A DNA stretch of 57,006 nt from Phycisphaerae bacterium (GTDB lineage: Bacteria; Planctomycetota; Phycisphaerae; Sedimentisphaerales; Anaerobacaceae). Of this stretch, positions 26,121-36,002 are shown in pieces. The DNA is taken from NCBI GenBank assembly GCA_026386805.1, contig JAPLMX010000123.1, positions 1 through 57,006 of the forward strand, read 5' to 3'. Both the position numbers and the translations under genes were made by a program. Position 1 is the first letter of the stretch. The number at the start of each line of letters is the position of its first letter. The notes below the pieces were generated by a model. That model worked only from the letters and a program-made list of their open reading frames with translations, was not told the DNA's origin and searched no databases.

Positions 26121-29027
26121 ATGTGCAAACGATCGATTCTCGCGGTTTTCTGTCTTCTGCTGTTGGCGCCGGTCGGGTCGGCGTTGGCCGCTGCGGACCC
26201 AACTCTCGTCGGCTGGTGGTGGTTCAACGAGGGCGCCGGGACCGTCGCAGCGGATTCGAGCAGCTATAAGAACAATGGGACCCTCACGAACGGAGCGACG
26301 TGGGCCCTCGGCAAGTTCGGCAAGGCGGTGCAACTCGATGGCGTGGATGACTACGTCACGGTGCCGCACAACCCGATCCTATGTGTCACGACCGGCGTCA
26401 CGGTCATGGCGTGGGTCAATACGCCCCGGTGGGAGATGCCCGGCCAAGGGTACCAGGGAGTCATCTCCAAGGGCAACACCCTTCGATCCTACAGCCTCTA
26501 CACCACTTCCGCGGGCGTCTTGCACTTCAGCACGACCAGTACGGCGACGAACGCTTACGTCGGGACGACCAGCTCGGCCACGGTGCCGCAGAACCAATGG
26601 GTGCACGTCTGCGCGATGGTCAGTGGCGGCAATCAATTCTACTACATCAACGGCGTGGCGGCCGGCACCAACACCGGCCAAGGCATCGTACTGCCGGGGA
26701 CGGCCGATACGGAGACCGTTGTCATTGGCCGGTCAAACGAAGGGGCCACCCGCTCCTGGGGGGGACTGATCGATGACGTCCGCGTCTACAACCGCGGGAT
26801 GACCCAACAGGAAGTCCAAAAAATCATGACCGGCGCGGACCTCGTCACCGGCGGCGCCACAAACCCCTCTCCCAGCGATGGTGCCACGGATGTGCCGCAG
26901 GACACGTCCGTCACTTGGACGGCGGGACCCTACGCCGTTACCCATGATGTGTACCTGGGCAAGACCTTCGCGGACGTGAATAACGCCAGCCGCACCCAGC
27001 CGGGGACGGCACTGGTCAGCCAGGGACAGACGGCCACCGCCTACACCCCGGCCGCCGTGCTCGACTACGGGCAAACCTATTACTGGCGTGTCGATGAAGT
27101 CAACGCGGCGCCCAGCACCACCATCTTCAAGGGCAACGCCTGGTCCTTCACCGTCGAGCCGTATTCCTACCCGATCACGGGCATCACGGCCACGGCTTCG
27201 AGCAGTCAGCCCAGCATGGGTCCGGAAAAGACGGTCGATGGCTCCGGCCTGACCGGAGACCTGCACGGCATCGAGTCTACGACAATGTGGATGAGCAAAG
27301 GCACGCTGCCGAACTGGATCCAGTACGAGTTCGACGCCGTCTACAAGCTGGACAAGCTGCTGGTGTGGAACTCCAACCAGATGATCGAGACGTACATCGG
27401 CTTCGGGGCCAAGGACGTCACGGTTGAGTACTCCGTGGATGGCGTCACGTGGACGACGCTGGCCGGCGTGCCCGAGTTTGCCCGGGCGACCGGTTTGCCG
27501 GGGTATGCGGCGAACACCACGGTCGACTTCGGCGGCGCCCTGGCGAAATACGTCAAGCTGACGATCGATAAGAACTACGCCGCCATGGCAACGCAGACCG
27601 GTCTGAGCGAAGTTCGGTTCACCTATATCCCCGTCCAGGCGCGAGCGCCGCAGCCGGTGACCGCCGCGACGGCCATCAGCCTGGATGCCAGCCTGAACTG
27701 GCGGCCGGGCCGCGAGGCGACCTCCCATCAGGTGTTCTTCGGCACCGACGCGAATGCCGTCGCCAACGGCACCGCCTCGGCCCAAACGGTCACCGCTCAC
27801 GCCTTTACGCCGGGCTCTCTGAACCTCGGCACGACCTACTACTGGAAGGTCGATGAGATCGGCGGGACCGGCCCCTACACCGGCAATGTCTGGAGCTTTA
27901 CGACGCAGGAATACGCGGTCGTGGATGACTTCGAGAGCTACAACGACGACGACAATCGCATCTACGACACCTGGATCGACGGCTATACCGACGGCAAGAG
28001 TGGCTCGTTTGTCGGCTACCTGAGTGCCCCGTTTGCCGAACGAACGATCGTTCATGGGGGCGCACAGTCCATGCCGTTCGAGTACAACAACGTCAAGGCG
28101 CCCGACTATTCTGAGGCCACGCGGACCTTCGACACGACCCAGAACTGGACGACCAACGGCGCCGACACCCTGTCGCTGTGGTTCCGCGGCCAGGCCGCGG
28201 GCTTTGCCGACAACGGGGACGGCACCTTCACCATGAGCAGCAGCGGCACAGACATCTGGAACAACGGTGACCAGTTCCGCTTCGCCTACAAGTCACTCAA
28301 TGGTGACGGCACGATCGTGGCCCGCGTGGACAGCATCGTCAACACCAACGTCTGGGCCAAAGGCGGCGTCATGATCCGCCAGAGCATCGATACCGGTTCG
28401 ACCCATGCCTTCATGCCCATCACGGCGGGCGGCTCAGGCGCCGGCAACGGCGCCAGCTTCCAGCGGCGTTTGACGAACGCCGGGGCCTCGACCAACGACG
28501 ACAACCCCGGCGCGGCTGTGGCGGCGCCATATTGGGTGAAGGTCGAGCGCAAGGGCAACAGCTTCACGGGTTCCATCTCTCCCGATGGCAAGACCTGGAC
28601 GCAGTTGGGCACGGCCCAGACGATCGTGATGGCCAATCCGGTCCTGATCGGCCTGGCCCTGTGCAGCCATGATGCGGCCCTGACCACCGTGGCGGGATTC
28701 TCGAATGTCTCCACCACGGGCACGGTCACCGGATCGTGGCAGTCCGCGGCCATCGGTGTGGCTATGCCGACCAATGGTGCGGCGCCGCTGTACCTGACGG
28801 TCACCGACAAGGCCGGCAAGACCAAGACGGTGGTCAATGCCAATCCGTCGGCCAGCACCACGGCGGCCTGGACCGAGTGGCGGATTCCGCTGAGCAGTCT
28901 GACGGGCGTCAGCCTGACGGCCGTGCAGAAGATCACGCTTGGCGTCGGCGATAAGGCCAGCCCGAAGGCGGGCGCCGCCGGCATGATGTACTTCGACGAC
29001 ATCGGGTACGGCCATCCGGCGAAGTAG
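26121..29027 (+). CDS. LamG/discoidin-type extracellular protein, paralog 2
   Basis: 968 residues, signal peptide SILAVFCLLLLAPVGSALAA. Same module order as the first paralog: LamG (GWWWFNEGAGTVAADSSSYK ... GLIDDVRVYNRGMTQQEVQ), Ig-like, discoidin, Ig-like, DDFESYNDDDNRIYDTWIDG near residue 602, DUF1349-like domain, tail YFDDIGYGHPAK. The LamG domain is diverged from paralog 1. The C-terminal 350 residues are nearly the same as in paralog 3 (shared DTLSLWFRG/DTLSLYFRG, VNTNVWAKGGVMIRQSIDTG, AFMPITAGGSGAGNGASFQR), pointing to recent duplication or gene conversion. AAGGAG lies eight bases before the start. Confidence 0.85.
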   Translation: MCKRSILAVFCLLLLAPVGSALAAADPTLVGWWWFNEGAGTVAADSSSYKNNGTLTNGATWALGKFGKAVQLDGVDDYVTVPHNPILCVTTGVTVMAWVNTPRWEMPGQGYQGVISKGNTLRSYSLYTTSAGVLHFSTTSTATNAYVGTTSSATVPQNQWVHVCAMVSGGNQFYYINGVAAGTNTGQGIVLPGTADTETVVIGRSNEGATRSWGGLIDDVRVYNRGMTQQEVQKIMTGADLVTGGATNPSPSDGATDVPQDTSVTWTAGPYAVTHDVYLGKTFADVNNASRTQPGTALVSQGQTATAYTPAAVLDYGQTYYWRVDEVNAAPSTTIFKGNAWSFTVEPYSYPITGITATASSSQPSMGPEKTVDGSGLTGDLHGIESTTMWMSKGTLPNWIQYEFDAVYKLDKLLVWNSNQMIETYIGFGAKDVTVEYSVDGVTWTTLAGVPEFARATGLPGYAANTTVDFGGALAKYVKLTIDKNYAAMATQTGLSEVRFTYIPVQARAPQPVTAATAISLDASLNWRPGREATSHQVFFGTDANAVANGTASAQTVTAHAFTPGSLNLGTTYYWKVDEIGGTGPYTGNVWSFTTQEYAVVDDFESYNDDDNRIYDTWIDGYTDGKSGSFVGYLSAPFAERTIVHGGAQSMPFEYNNVKAPDYSEATRTFDTTQNWTTNGADTLSLWFRGQAAGFADNGDGTFTMSSSGTDIWNNGDQFRFAYKSLNGDGTIVARVDSIVNTNVWAKGGVMIRQSIDTGSTHAFMPITAGGSGAGNGASFQRRLTNAGASTNDDNPGAAVAAPYWVKVERKGNSFTGSISPDGKTWTQLGTAQTIVMANPVLIGLALCSHDAALTTVAGFSNVSTTGTVTGSWQSAAIGVAMPTNGAAPLYLTVTDKAGKTKTVVNANPSASTTAAWTEWRIPLSSLTGVSLTAVQKITLGVGDKASPKAGAAGMMYFDDIGYGHPAK

Positions 29028-29069
29028 TGGACCGACGGGTCAAAGAGGCGACTTCGTAACTTGTTATGA

Positions 29070-29111
29070 AACCGCTCCCTGCGTCTCCAAGGCGCAGGGA
29101 GCGGTTCCTTT
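29070..29111 (+). terminator. Terminator of LamG gene 2
   Basis: AACCGCTCCCTGCG / CGCAGGGAGCGGTT with a 9-base loop, then CCTTTG; almost identical to those at 26008 and 32142. Confidence 0.93.
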
Positions 29112-29171
29112 GTGCCCACATTAGGGAACATTCGCGCGGATCAGGCCCGCTGTTGTTCCGGCCGGTAGTCG

Positions 29172-29222
29172 GATGTGCGGTCGAAGCATCATAAGAATCA
29201 TTTGGAGTGAAGGAGGAATCTT
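29172..29222 (+). promoter_or_regulatory. Conserved leader of LamG gene 3
   Basis: It begins GATGTGCGGTCGAAGCA and ends GTGAAGGAGGAATCTT, matching the leader of LamG gene 1. Gene 2 lacks it. Confidence 0.65.
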
Positions 29223-32099
29223 ATGTGGAAACGATGCATTTGGTTTGCCTTGTTGATGGCGCTGCTGGGGGGCACCGCGTATGGCGCGTTCGATCCTCTC
29301 AAGGACGCCGCCTTGGCCGGCTGGTGGTCCTTTAGTGAGGGGAAGGGAACCACCGTAGCCGACTCATCCTCCTATCACAGGAGTGGTACGTTGCAGGGTG
29401 GCGCAACGTGGGTGCCGGGCCGCTTTGGCAGTGGTATCCAACTGGATGGGACGAGTGGCTACATCTCGATTCCCACTTTCCCACTCACGACCGACAAGAT
29501 CACGATGGCGGCCTGGATCAAAGGCTGGAAAGCAGCCGATTGGGCAGCCATCATCACCGGCCAACCGGCACGTCTCGAGCTGTGTTTTGGCGACAACACG
29601 ACGTTGCACTACGCGTGGAATGGCGATTCTTCGGCGACGTGGAGTTGGGCGGGTGGTCCCGTCATTCCCCAGGACACCTGGGCCATGGTGGCGTTGACCA
29701 TTGATCCCACTCAGGCAGTTGCCTATGTCTACACCGATCAAGGAGGGCTAATCCAAGGCACCAACGCGATTGCCCACATTTCCCAGACGTTTAGTCAACT
29801 GGAACTTGGGTTTTCTTTCAGTCCGCGGTACTTCCGTGGAATTATGGACGAGGCGTGCGTCTATAGCCGCGCTCTGACGAGAGACGAGATTCTGGTTTTG
29901 GCCAAGGGTCCGACAAACCCGGCGTTGGCGGTTGCACCGAGTCCTGAGGATGGAGCTATGGATGTGCCCCGGGACACCTCTATCCGTTGGACGGCGGGGA
30001 CTTACGCCGTCACGCACGATGTATACTTGGGCAAGACCCTCGCGGACGTGAACAGCGCCAGCCTAACCAAGCCGGCGGGTGTTCTGGCCAGCCAAGGCCA
30101 AACGGCGACCAGCTACACTCCGGCCGCCCTGCCCGATTTCGGCCAGACCTATTACTGGCGTATCGATGAGGTCAACAAGGCGTCCGACAATACCACTTTC
30201 AAGGGCAACGTGTGGTCCTTCACTGTCGAGCCGTATGCCTACCCGATCACGGGCGTGATCGCCACGGCCTCCAGCTCGGCGGCCAGCATGGGCCCGGAAA
30301 AGACCATCGACGGCTCCGGCCTCACCGGGGACCTGCACGGCACCGAGGGGACGACGATGTGGTTGACCGGTGGCGCCAAGCCGAACTGGATCCAATACCA
30401 GTTCGACAAGGTCTACAAGCTGTATGATCTGAAGGTGTGGAACTCCAATCAAATGATTGAGAGCTTCCTGGGCTTCGGCGCCAAGAAAGTCACGATCGAG
30501 ACCTCTGCCGATGGCACGACCTGGACCGCGCTGGCTAACGTGCCCGAGTTTGCCCGGGCGACCGGCCTGCCGGGCTACGCCGCCAACACCACGGTCAACC
30601 TGGGCGGCGTCATGGCCAAGTACGTCAAGCTGACGATCAACAGCAACTGGGGCGGCATGGCGCCGCAGACGGGCCTGAGCGAAGTGCGGTTCTCCTACAT
30701 CCCCGTCCAGGCTAGGCTGCCGCAGCCGGCGACCATGGTTGCCGGGATCGCGGTGGACCCCACGCTGAATTGGCGGCCCGGCCGCGAGGCGGGCTCGCAT
30801 CAGGTGTTCTTCGGGACCGACCCGAACGCCGTCGCCAACGGCACGGCCTCAGCCAAGAGCGTGACCGATCACGCTTTTACCCCCGGCACGCTCAATCTCG
30901 GCACGACCTACTACTGGAAGGTCGATGAAGTCAACACCGTCACTTATCCGGGCGACGTCTGGAGCTTCACGACGCAGGAATACGCCGTCGTGGATGACTT
31001 CGAGAGCTACAACGATGACGACAACCGCATCTACGACGCCTGGATCGACGGCTACACCGATGGCAAGAGCGGCTCGATTGTCGGGAACATGACCGCCCCG
31101 TTTGCCGAGCAGACGATCGTTCATGGCGGTGAGCAGGCCATGCCGTTCGAGTACAACAACGTCAAATCACCGTACTATTCTGAGGCTTCGCGGACCTTCG
31201 ACACGGCCCAGAACTGGACGACCAACGGCGCCGACACCCTGTCGCTGTACTTCCGCGGCCGGGCCGTGGGCTTTACCGATGACGGCAACGGCACCTTCAG
31301 CATGAGCAGCAGCGGCACCGACGTCTGGAACAACGGCGACCAGTTCCGCTTTGCCTACAAGTCGCTCAATGGCGACGGCTCGATCGTGGCCCGCGTGGAC
31401 AGCATTGTCAACACCAACGTCTGGGCCAAAGGCGGCGTGATGATCCGGCAGAGCATCGACACCGGCTCGACCCATGCCTTCATGCCCATCACGGCGGGCG
31501 GCTCGGGCGCCGGCAACGGCGCCAGCTTCCAGCGGCGCTTGACGGCCGCCGGGGCCTCGACGAACGACGACAACGCCGGCGCGGTCGTGGCGGCTCCGTA
31601 CTGGGTCAAGGTCGAGCGTAAGGGCAACAGCTTCACCGGTTCGATCTCCCCGGACGGCAAGACCTGGACGCCGTTGGGCACGGCCCAGACGATCACGATG
31701 ACCAATCCGGTCCTGATCGGCTTGGCTCTGTGCAGCCATGATGCGGCCCTGACCACCGTGGCGGAGTTCTCGAATGTCTCCACCACGGGCACGGTCACCG
31801 GCTCGTGGCAGGACGTGGCCATCGGTGCGGCGATGCCGACCAATGGACCGGCGCCGTTGTACCTGACGGTCCAAGACAAGGCCGGCAAGACCAAGACGGT
31901 GGTCAACCCGAATCCGTCGGCCAGCGCTACGGCGGCCTGGACGCAGTGGCGGATTCCGCTGAGCGACCTGACGGGCGTCAGCTTGACGGCCGTGCAGAAG
32001 ATCACGCTCGGGGTCGGCGATAAGACCAGCCCGAAGGCGGGCCCCGCCGGCATGCTGTACTTCGACGACATCGGGTACGGCAAGCCTGCGACCAAGTAG
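29223..32099 (+). CDS. LamG/discoidin-type extracellular protein, paralog 3
   Basis: 958 residues; signal MWKRCIWFALLMALLGGTAY closely matches paralog 1. Modules in order: LamG (AGWWSFSEGKGTTVADSSSY ... IMDEACVYSRALTRDEIL), Ig-like (PSPEDGAMDVPRDTSIRWTA), discoidin (TASSSAASMGPEKTIDGSGL), Ig-like, DDFESYNDDDNRIYDAWIDG near residue 590, DUF1349-like, tail YFDDIGYGKPATK. The N-terminus and leader go with paralog 1 while the C-terminal third goes with paralog 2, so the gene looks mosaic. Likely an exported glycan- or surface-binding protein. Confidence 0.85.
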   Translation: MWKRCIWFALLMALLGGTAYGAFDPLKDAALAGWWSFSEGKGTTVADSSSYHRSGTLQGGATWVPGRFGSGIQLDGTSGYISIPTFPLTTDKITMAAWIKGWKAADWAAIITGQPARLELCFGDNTTLHYAWNGDSSATWSWAGGPVIPQDTWAMVALTIDPTQAVAYVYTDQGGLIQGTNAIAHISQTFSQLELGFSFSPRYFRGIMDEACVYSRALTRDEILVLAKGPTNPALAVAPSPEDGAMDVPRDTSIRWTAGTYAVTHDVYLGKTLADVNSASLTKPAGVLASQGQTATSYTPAALPDFGQTYYWRIDEVNKASDNTTFKGNVWSFTVEPYAYPITGVIATASSSAASMGPEKTIDGSGLTGDLHGTEGTTMWLTGGAKPNWIQYQFDKVYKLYDLKVWNSNQMIESFLGFGAKKVTIETSADGTTWTALANVPEFARATGLPGYAANTTVNLGGVMAKYVKLTINSNWGGMAPQTGLSEVRFSYIPVQARLPQPATMVAGIAVDPTLNWRPGREAGSHQVFFGTDPNAVANGTASAKSVTDHAFTPGTLNLGTTYYWKVDEVNTVTYPGDVWSFTTQEYAVVDDFESYNDDDNRIYDAWIDGYTDGKSGSIVGNMTAPFAEQTIVHGGEQAMPFEYNNVKSPYYSEASRTFDTAQNWTTNGADTLSLYFRGRAVGFTDDGNGTFSMSSSGTDVWNNGDQFRFAYKSLNGDGSIVARVDSIVNTNVWAKGGVMIRQSIDTGSTHAFMPITAGGSGAGNGASFQRRLTAAGASTNDDNAGAVVAAPYWVKVERKGNSFTGSISPDGKTWTPLGTAQTITMTNPVLIGLALCSHDAALTTVAEFSNVSTTGTVTGSWQDVAIGAAMPTNGPAPLYLTVQDKAGKTKTVVNPNPSASATAAWTQWRIPLSDLTGVSLTAVQKITLGVGDKTSPKAGPAGMLYFDDIGYGKPATK

Positions 32100-32141
32100 T
32101 TGACCGACGGGTCAAGGAAGTGACATAGTAACATGTTATGA

Positions 32142-32186
32142 AACCGCTCCCTGCGTTCCCAAGACGCAGGGAGCGGTTCTTTTTTT
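32142..32186 (+). terminator. Terminator of LamG gene 3
   Basis: A 15-bp perfect stem AACCGCTCCCTGCGT / ACGCAGGGAGCGGTT followed by CTTTTTTT. Confidence 0.96.
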
Positions 32187-32381
32187 GCCATCCCCATTTG
32201 CAGGAAGCTATGGTATCATAAAACCGGTGTGTGGAGTCATCTGTCGCAGCGAGCAACCGTGACGCCTGACTTGGCAGGGGACCCCAAACGCGATCCGTCG
32301 CGTTTGGGAACCCCAGTCGAGGGTCTCTTCTGTTGGCCGGGTGAGTGAGTCTAAATCGGTCCTGAGGACGGGAGGCTGAAC

Positions 32382-33920
32382 ATGAGCAGCAAGAGTACAC
32401 GCCGGATGTGGTTCCCCTTGGCGATTGGTCTGGCCCTCGTGGTACTGGCCCGGCCTTCGGCTCGTGGGTCCGTGCAAAGCAGCATCGATGGCGTCGCGAG
32501 GAATCATCCTTTCCTAGGCAACACGATCAAGGCCGTCGCCGCCATATCGGGCGGATACCAGCGCGAGTATGAATGGGGAATCATCTACTATGACAACACG
32601 AATCCCCATGCGACCAGCGAAGTAAATGGCCAGATCCTCGCCAAGTACCTGTCGTCAGGGGGGCCTGCAGGCTCTCTGGGATTTCCGCGCACCAGTGAGA
32701 TGACGGGCACCCACGGTGCGGGACGGTACAACCATTTCGCGAGCGGCTCGATCTACTGGTTCCCTCTGCTTGGCAGTTACATCGTTTCCGGAGTCATCAA
32801 GGACAAGTGGTTTGAGTTGGGCGCCGAGGGCGGGCCGTTAGGGTACCCGATGAGCGACGTGCAGGACCTGGGCCTTCGCGGCGGCGTCATGTGCCGTTTC
32901 CAGTATGGCTCGATCTACTACTCCGCCCTACGTGGGGCGCACTATCTGTACGGCCCTATTCTGCAGAAATGGACCGATGCCAGCAACGAGCGCGGGGCCT
33001 ACGGGTACCCCCTCGAAGACCCCTACACGATCGGCGACAAGTGGTATCAGAGGTTCGAGAACGGAACCCTCGCCATGGATAGCCGGTCCAGGGACCTCCG
33101 CACCGAGATTGCCCGCAGAGGCATCGGCATCCGCAACCAAGGGGGCCGGGGCACGTGCTCAATCTTCGCCATGACGTTTCTTTTGGAGTACGCGTACACC
33201 GAGATGCTCGGCAGCGGCTATGCGGACCTGTCCGAGGAGTACATGAACCACGTGGCGAACGTGGCCGCGGGCAAGACCGATGACGGCGACATCTTCGGCT
33301 CCGTTGCCGCCGGGTATGGGAACTTCGGGGTGATCCAAGAGAGCGAGATGCTCTACAATCCCAACAAGGTGTACGATTTCAACGCGGTCACGATCACACC
33401 GCAGATGTACGCCGAGGGGCAGTCCCTGCTTCAGAACGGTCTTCGTTTGGAGGGACATTTTGTTGTGCCGTTGGGGGAAGCAGGGGCAACGCAGGAGCAA
33501 TTCGACGCGATTCTTGACTATCTCGCGCGAGGGATTCCCGTGGCGGTGGGCCGCAGCCATTCCCTGGGGGCCGTCGGGTACAAGTACGATCCAACCTGGG
33601 AGGGCGGCGGATACCTGATCTTCAAGAACAGCTACGGCCCCACGGCGGACGAGAACGGCTATAAGCGGGAGTCCTTTGCGAGTGTCAAGAGCACGGTGAA
33701 CGACGCCTACGTGTACGAGCAGCCGTACCAGGTGGATTGGACGCCGCCTGAGGAGATCGCCGCGTACTGGAAGCTCGACGAGGGGTCCGGGGACCACCGT
33801 TGCGGATTCGGGCAGCAGCGGGCACACCGGTACGCTCAAGGGCGGGCCAACCTGGGCCACGGGAATGAGAGGCGGCGCTCTGGTGCTCGATGGCAAGGAC
33901 GACTACGTCGATTTTGGTGA
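32382..33920 (+). CDS. Exported papain-like (C1) cysteine protease with LGFP repeats, frameshifted 3' end
   Basis: Signal-like N-terminus (MWFPLAIGLALVVLARPSAR). Residues about 80-240 contain LGFP-type repeats (GSLGFPRTSEMTG, GPLGYPMSDVQD, GAYGYPLEDPYT), which bind cell-wall glycans in other proteins. A C1 peptidase domain follows with the full catalytic set: Cys259 in NQGGRGTCSIFAMTF, His393 in GRSHSLGAVGYKY, Asn416 in LIFKNSYGP. At about residue 465 a LamG domain begins (AAYWKLDEGSG) but the frame breaks at 33789-33792; the last 40 or so residues are out-of-frame noise. The LamG domain continues in another frame from 33793 to 34392. Confidence 0.8.
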   Translation: MSSKSTRRMWFPLAIGLALVVLARPSARGSVQSSIDGVARNHPFLGNTIKAVAAISGGYQREYEWGIIYYDNTNPHATSEVNGQILAKYLSSGGPAGSLGFPRTSEMTGTHGAGRYNHFASGSIYWFPLLGSYIVSGVIKDKWFELGAEGGPLGYPMSDVQDLGLRGGVMCRFQYGSIYYSALRGAHYLYGPILQKWTDASNERGAYGYPLEDPYTIGDKWYQRFENGTLAMDSRSRDLRTEIARRGIGIRNQGGRGTCSIFAMTFLLEYAYTEMLGSGYADLSEEYMNHVANVAAGKTDDGDIFGSVAAGYGNFGVIQESEMLYNPNKVYDFNAVTITPQMYAEGQSLLQNGLRLEGHFVVPLGEAGATQEQFDAILDYLARGIPVAVGRSHSLGAVGYKYDPTWEGGGYLIFKNSYGPTADENGYKRESFASVKSTVNDAYVYEQPYQVDWTPPEEIAAYWKLDEGSGDHRCGFGQQRAHRYAQGRANLGHGNERRRSGARWQGRLRRFW

Positions 33921-34392
33921 TCTGCGGGACCTCCCGGCGGGTCGAGCGGCGCACAGCATCTGCGCCTGGGCCAAGACGGACACCGTCGCCGCCGGCTGGC
34001 GGTGGATCGTCGCCTACGGAACCGCGGGCCAAGGTCAGGCCATGTTTCTCGGCGCCAACGGCAACGCCCTCTTCGGCGGGGGCTATACCGACGACATCCA
34101 GTTGAACGGCTTCTGGAGTCCGGGCGTCTGGCAGCACGTCTGCCTGACCTGCGATGGGACCACGGCCAAGCTGTACGCGAACGGCCAGCAAGTCGCGTCT
34201 TTGCTCAAGACCTGGAACCTGGTCCTCAATCGCGTCTGCATCGGACGGCAGGTGAACGATGCGGCCGAATTCTGGGACGGGGCGGCGGACGACGTCCGCA
34301 TCTACCGGCGGGCCCTGCCGCAGAGCGACGTCAAGGCCATCATGGACGGCAAGGCAGTCCCCGACTCCGCCGGCATAGCTGTCACTCCATAG
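33793..34392 (+). pseudogene. Out-of-frame LamG tail of the preceding protease
   Basis: In this frame the sequence reads TTVADSGSSGHTGTLKGG..., GALVLDGKDDYVDFGDL, WQHVCLTCDGTTAKLYANGQ and DDVRIYRRALPQSDVKAIMD, a complete LamG domain joining directly to YWKLDEGSG of the upstream frame. One extra G in TCCGGGGACC (around 33789-33792) separates them. Without it one protein of about 669 residues would run from 32382 to 34392. A real mutation, an assembly error at a G run or a programmed shift are all possible. Confidence 0.8.
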
Positions 34393-34439
34393 CACAACAG
34401 AATCTGATATTGACTGAGTTGGATTTCTGCGCCGCGTTT

Positions 34440-34539
34440 GTCATCCTGAACGTAGCGCAGCGGAGTGAAGGATCTGGGCTGCGAGAGTGAGAAACCTCCT
34501 ATTCAGTGGCCAGATCCTTCGGCTTCGCCTCAGGATGAC
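34440..34539. repeat. Palindromic intergenic repeat, family B
   Basis: It opens GTCATCCTGAACGTAGCGCA and closes CTTCGCCTCAGGATGAC, lying between two convergent genes. The centre matches that at 7170-7259 (CAGATCCTTCGGCT). Confidence 0.8.
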
Positions 34540-34547
34540 AGAGCCAG

Positions 34548-36002
34548 TCACCGCTCAATGCGAAAGACAATAGATCTGGTGAACGCCGGCAGGGACAATT
34601 TGCCGTCCTCGACCTTGCCTTGGGACCACGCGTCAGCCCAGGGGTCGTAGAAGCGAACCGTCACTGGCTGTTTCGGGGCGACATCCCGCGGCAGCGTGAT
34701 GGACTGGTCCTTCAGCAGATCGGGAGCTTTGCCTTCGGCCAGCTCGGTCTTCCAGGTGTTCTGACTATCGCGGCACCAGGCCAAGAGCGTGTGCTGCCCT
34801 GCCAGCAGGTAGATTCGCAGACGCGGGTGCTCGATGCGGATCGGGCGGAAACGCTCGGCGGGCGGATCGATGTCCTTGACGGCTTGGGCAAACCGGCCGA
34901 AGTGACGCCACAGGTCATTTTGGGCCACGTAGGAATCCCAGTGCCAGCACTGGCCCGACCCCGCCGCCCCGGCGAAGAACGGTGCGAATAGGATGTCATG
35001 CAGGATAATGCCTGCCTTGTCCTGCTCGTAGAGCTTGAACGGACCGCTGTGGCTCGGCTCGACCGCCCCGCTCTCGGCCAGCAGGACGGGCTTGCCCGAA
35101 TTGAACTGGATCAAGGTCGTCACGGCGTCGGCCGCCAGGATATCCACCGGGCCATGGCAGACCTCAAGCCTTGCTCCCAAGTCCAGGTAGCGGTGCACCT
35201 GGGCGATGTCGTTCTTCGGGATCAGGCAGAAGGTTCGGTACATGTCCGTTTCGCGGGCGTCGTCGAAGCTGCCGAGACTCTGGACCGCCAGGTTCTTCGG
35301 GAATCGCTGGTGCAGGGCCTCCAGCATGACCCGCGTCCAATTCAGCGCGAGGCCGCCTTCCTGCCACTGCTCGGGCTTCCACATGTCCTGGACCGCGTTG
35401 AACTCGTTCCACAGTTCCCAGGCAAAGATCGTGGGATCGTCGCCGTACCGTTTGGCGTACCAGTCCAGCTTCTTCTTGAACTGCTCGCGAGAGGCAGGAT
35501 TGGCGAAGAAGTCCGCGATGTCCTTGGCCGGCCCGCCGCGTGACACGTGGTGGATCGGTTTGCCTGCCCACGTCTGCTTACCATCGCCAAGGTGCCGGAA
35601 GTGCTCAAGGGTCATCTTCACCCGGATGTTGTATTTGCGGGCCAGCGCCAGTACGGCGTCGATCCGTTTGGCCTTTTCCTCGTCGTATACACCGCTCTTG
35701 TCGTGCTCGACGTCGAAGAAGGGATTACTCAGCCACAAACGGATGTAGTTGCCGCCGTTGGCCGAGAGTTTACGCATCCAGTCCTCCATCTGGGCCAGGG
35801 CCTGCTTCTCATCTCGGCCGGGCGGGGCGATCAGGTTCAGCCCGATGGGGACATACGGCTGCCCGTTTGACAATTCGAAATACCTGGCGTCGCGGGGACT
35901 GACGCGAACGTATGACTGGCTTGATTGGGCGTCGGCGAAGACCTCGTTTGTACCACACAGGCCCAGGAGACACAGCGATGCGGCAAGGTGCAAGCGGTTC
36001 AT
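34548..36002 (-). CDS. Secreted GH5-like (clan GH-A) glycoside hydrolase
   Basis: 484 residues, signal MNRLHLAASLCLLGLCGTNE. The TIM barrel shows FELSNGQPYVPIGLNLIAPP, NGGNYIRLWLSNPFF, YNIRVKMTLEHFRH, then acid/base Glu200 in FAWELWNEFNAVQD and nucleophile Glu310 in KPVLLAESGAVEPS, with GQCWHWDSYVA later; a C-terminal beta domain follows from about 390. It resembles GH5/GH5-like mannanase and cellulase relatives; substrate not assigned. GGAGG lies nine bases upstream of the start. Confidence 0.8.
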   Translation of the reverse strand: MNRLHLAASLCLLGLCGTNEVFADAQSSQSYVRVSPRDARYFELSNGQPYVPIGLNLIAPPGRDEKQALAQMEDWMRKLSANGGNYIRLWLSNPFFDVEHDKSGVYDEEKAKRIDAVLALARKYNIRVKMTLEHFRHLGDGKQTWAGKPIHHVSRGGPAKDIADFFANPASREQFKKKLDWYAKRYGDDPTIFAWELWNEFNAVQDMWKPEQWQEGGLALNWTRVMLEALHQRFPKNLAVQSLGSFDDARETDMYRTFCLIPKNDIAQVHRYLDLGARLEVCHGPVDILAADAVTTLIQFNSGKPVLLAESGAVEPSHSGPFKLYEQDKAGIILHDILFAPFFAGAAGSGQCWHWDSYVAQNDLWRHFGRFAQAVKDIDPPAERFRPIRIEHPRLRIYLLAGQHTLLAWCRDSQNTWKTELAEGKAPDLLKDQSITLPRDVAPKQPVTVRFYDPWADAWSQGKVEDGKLSLPAFTRSIVFRIER

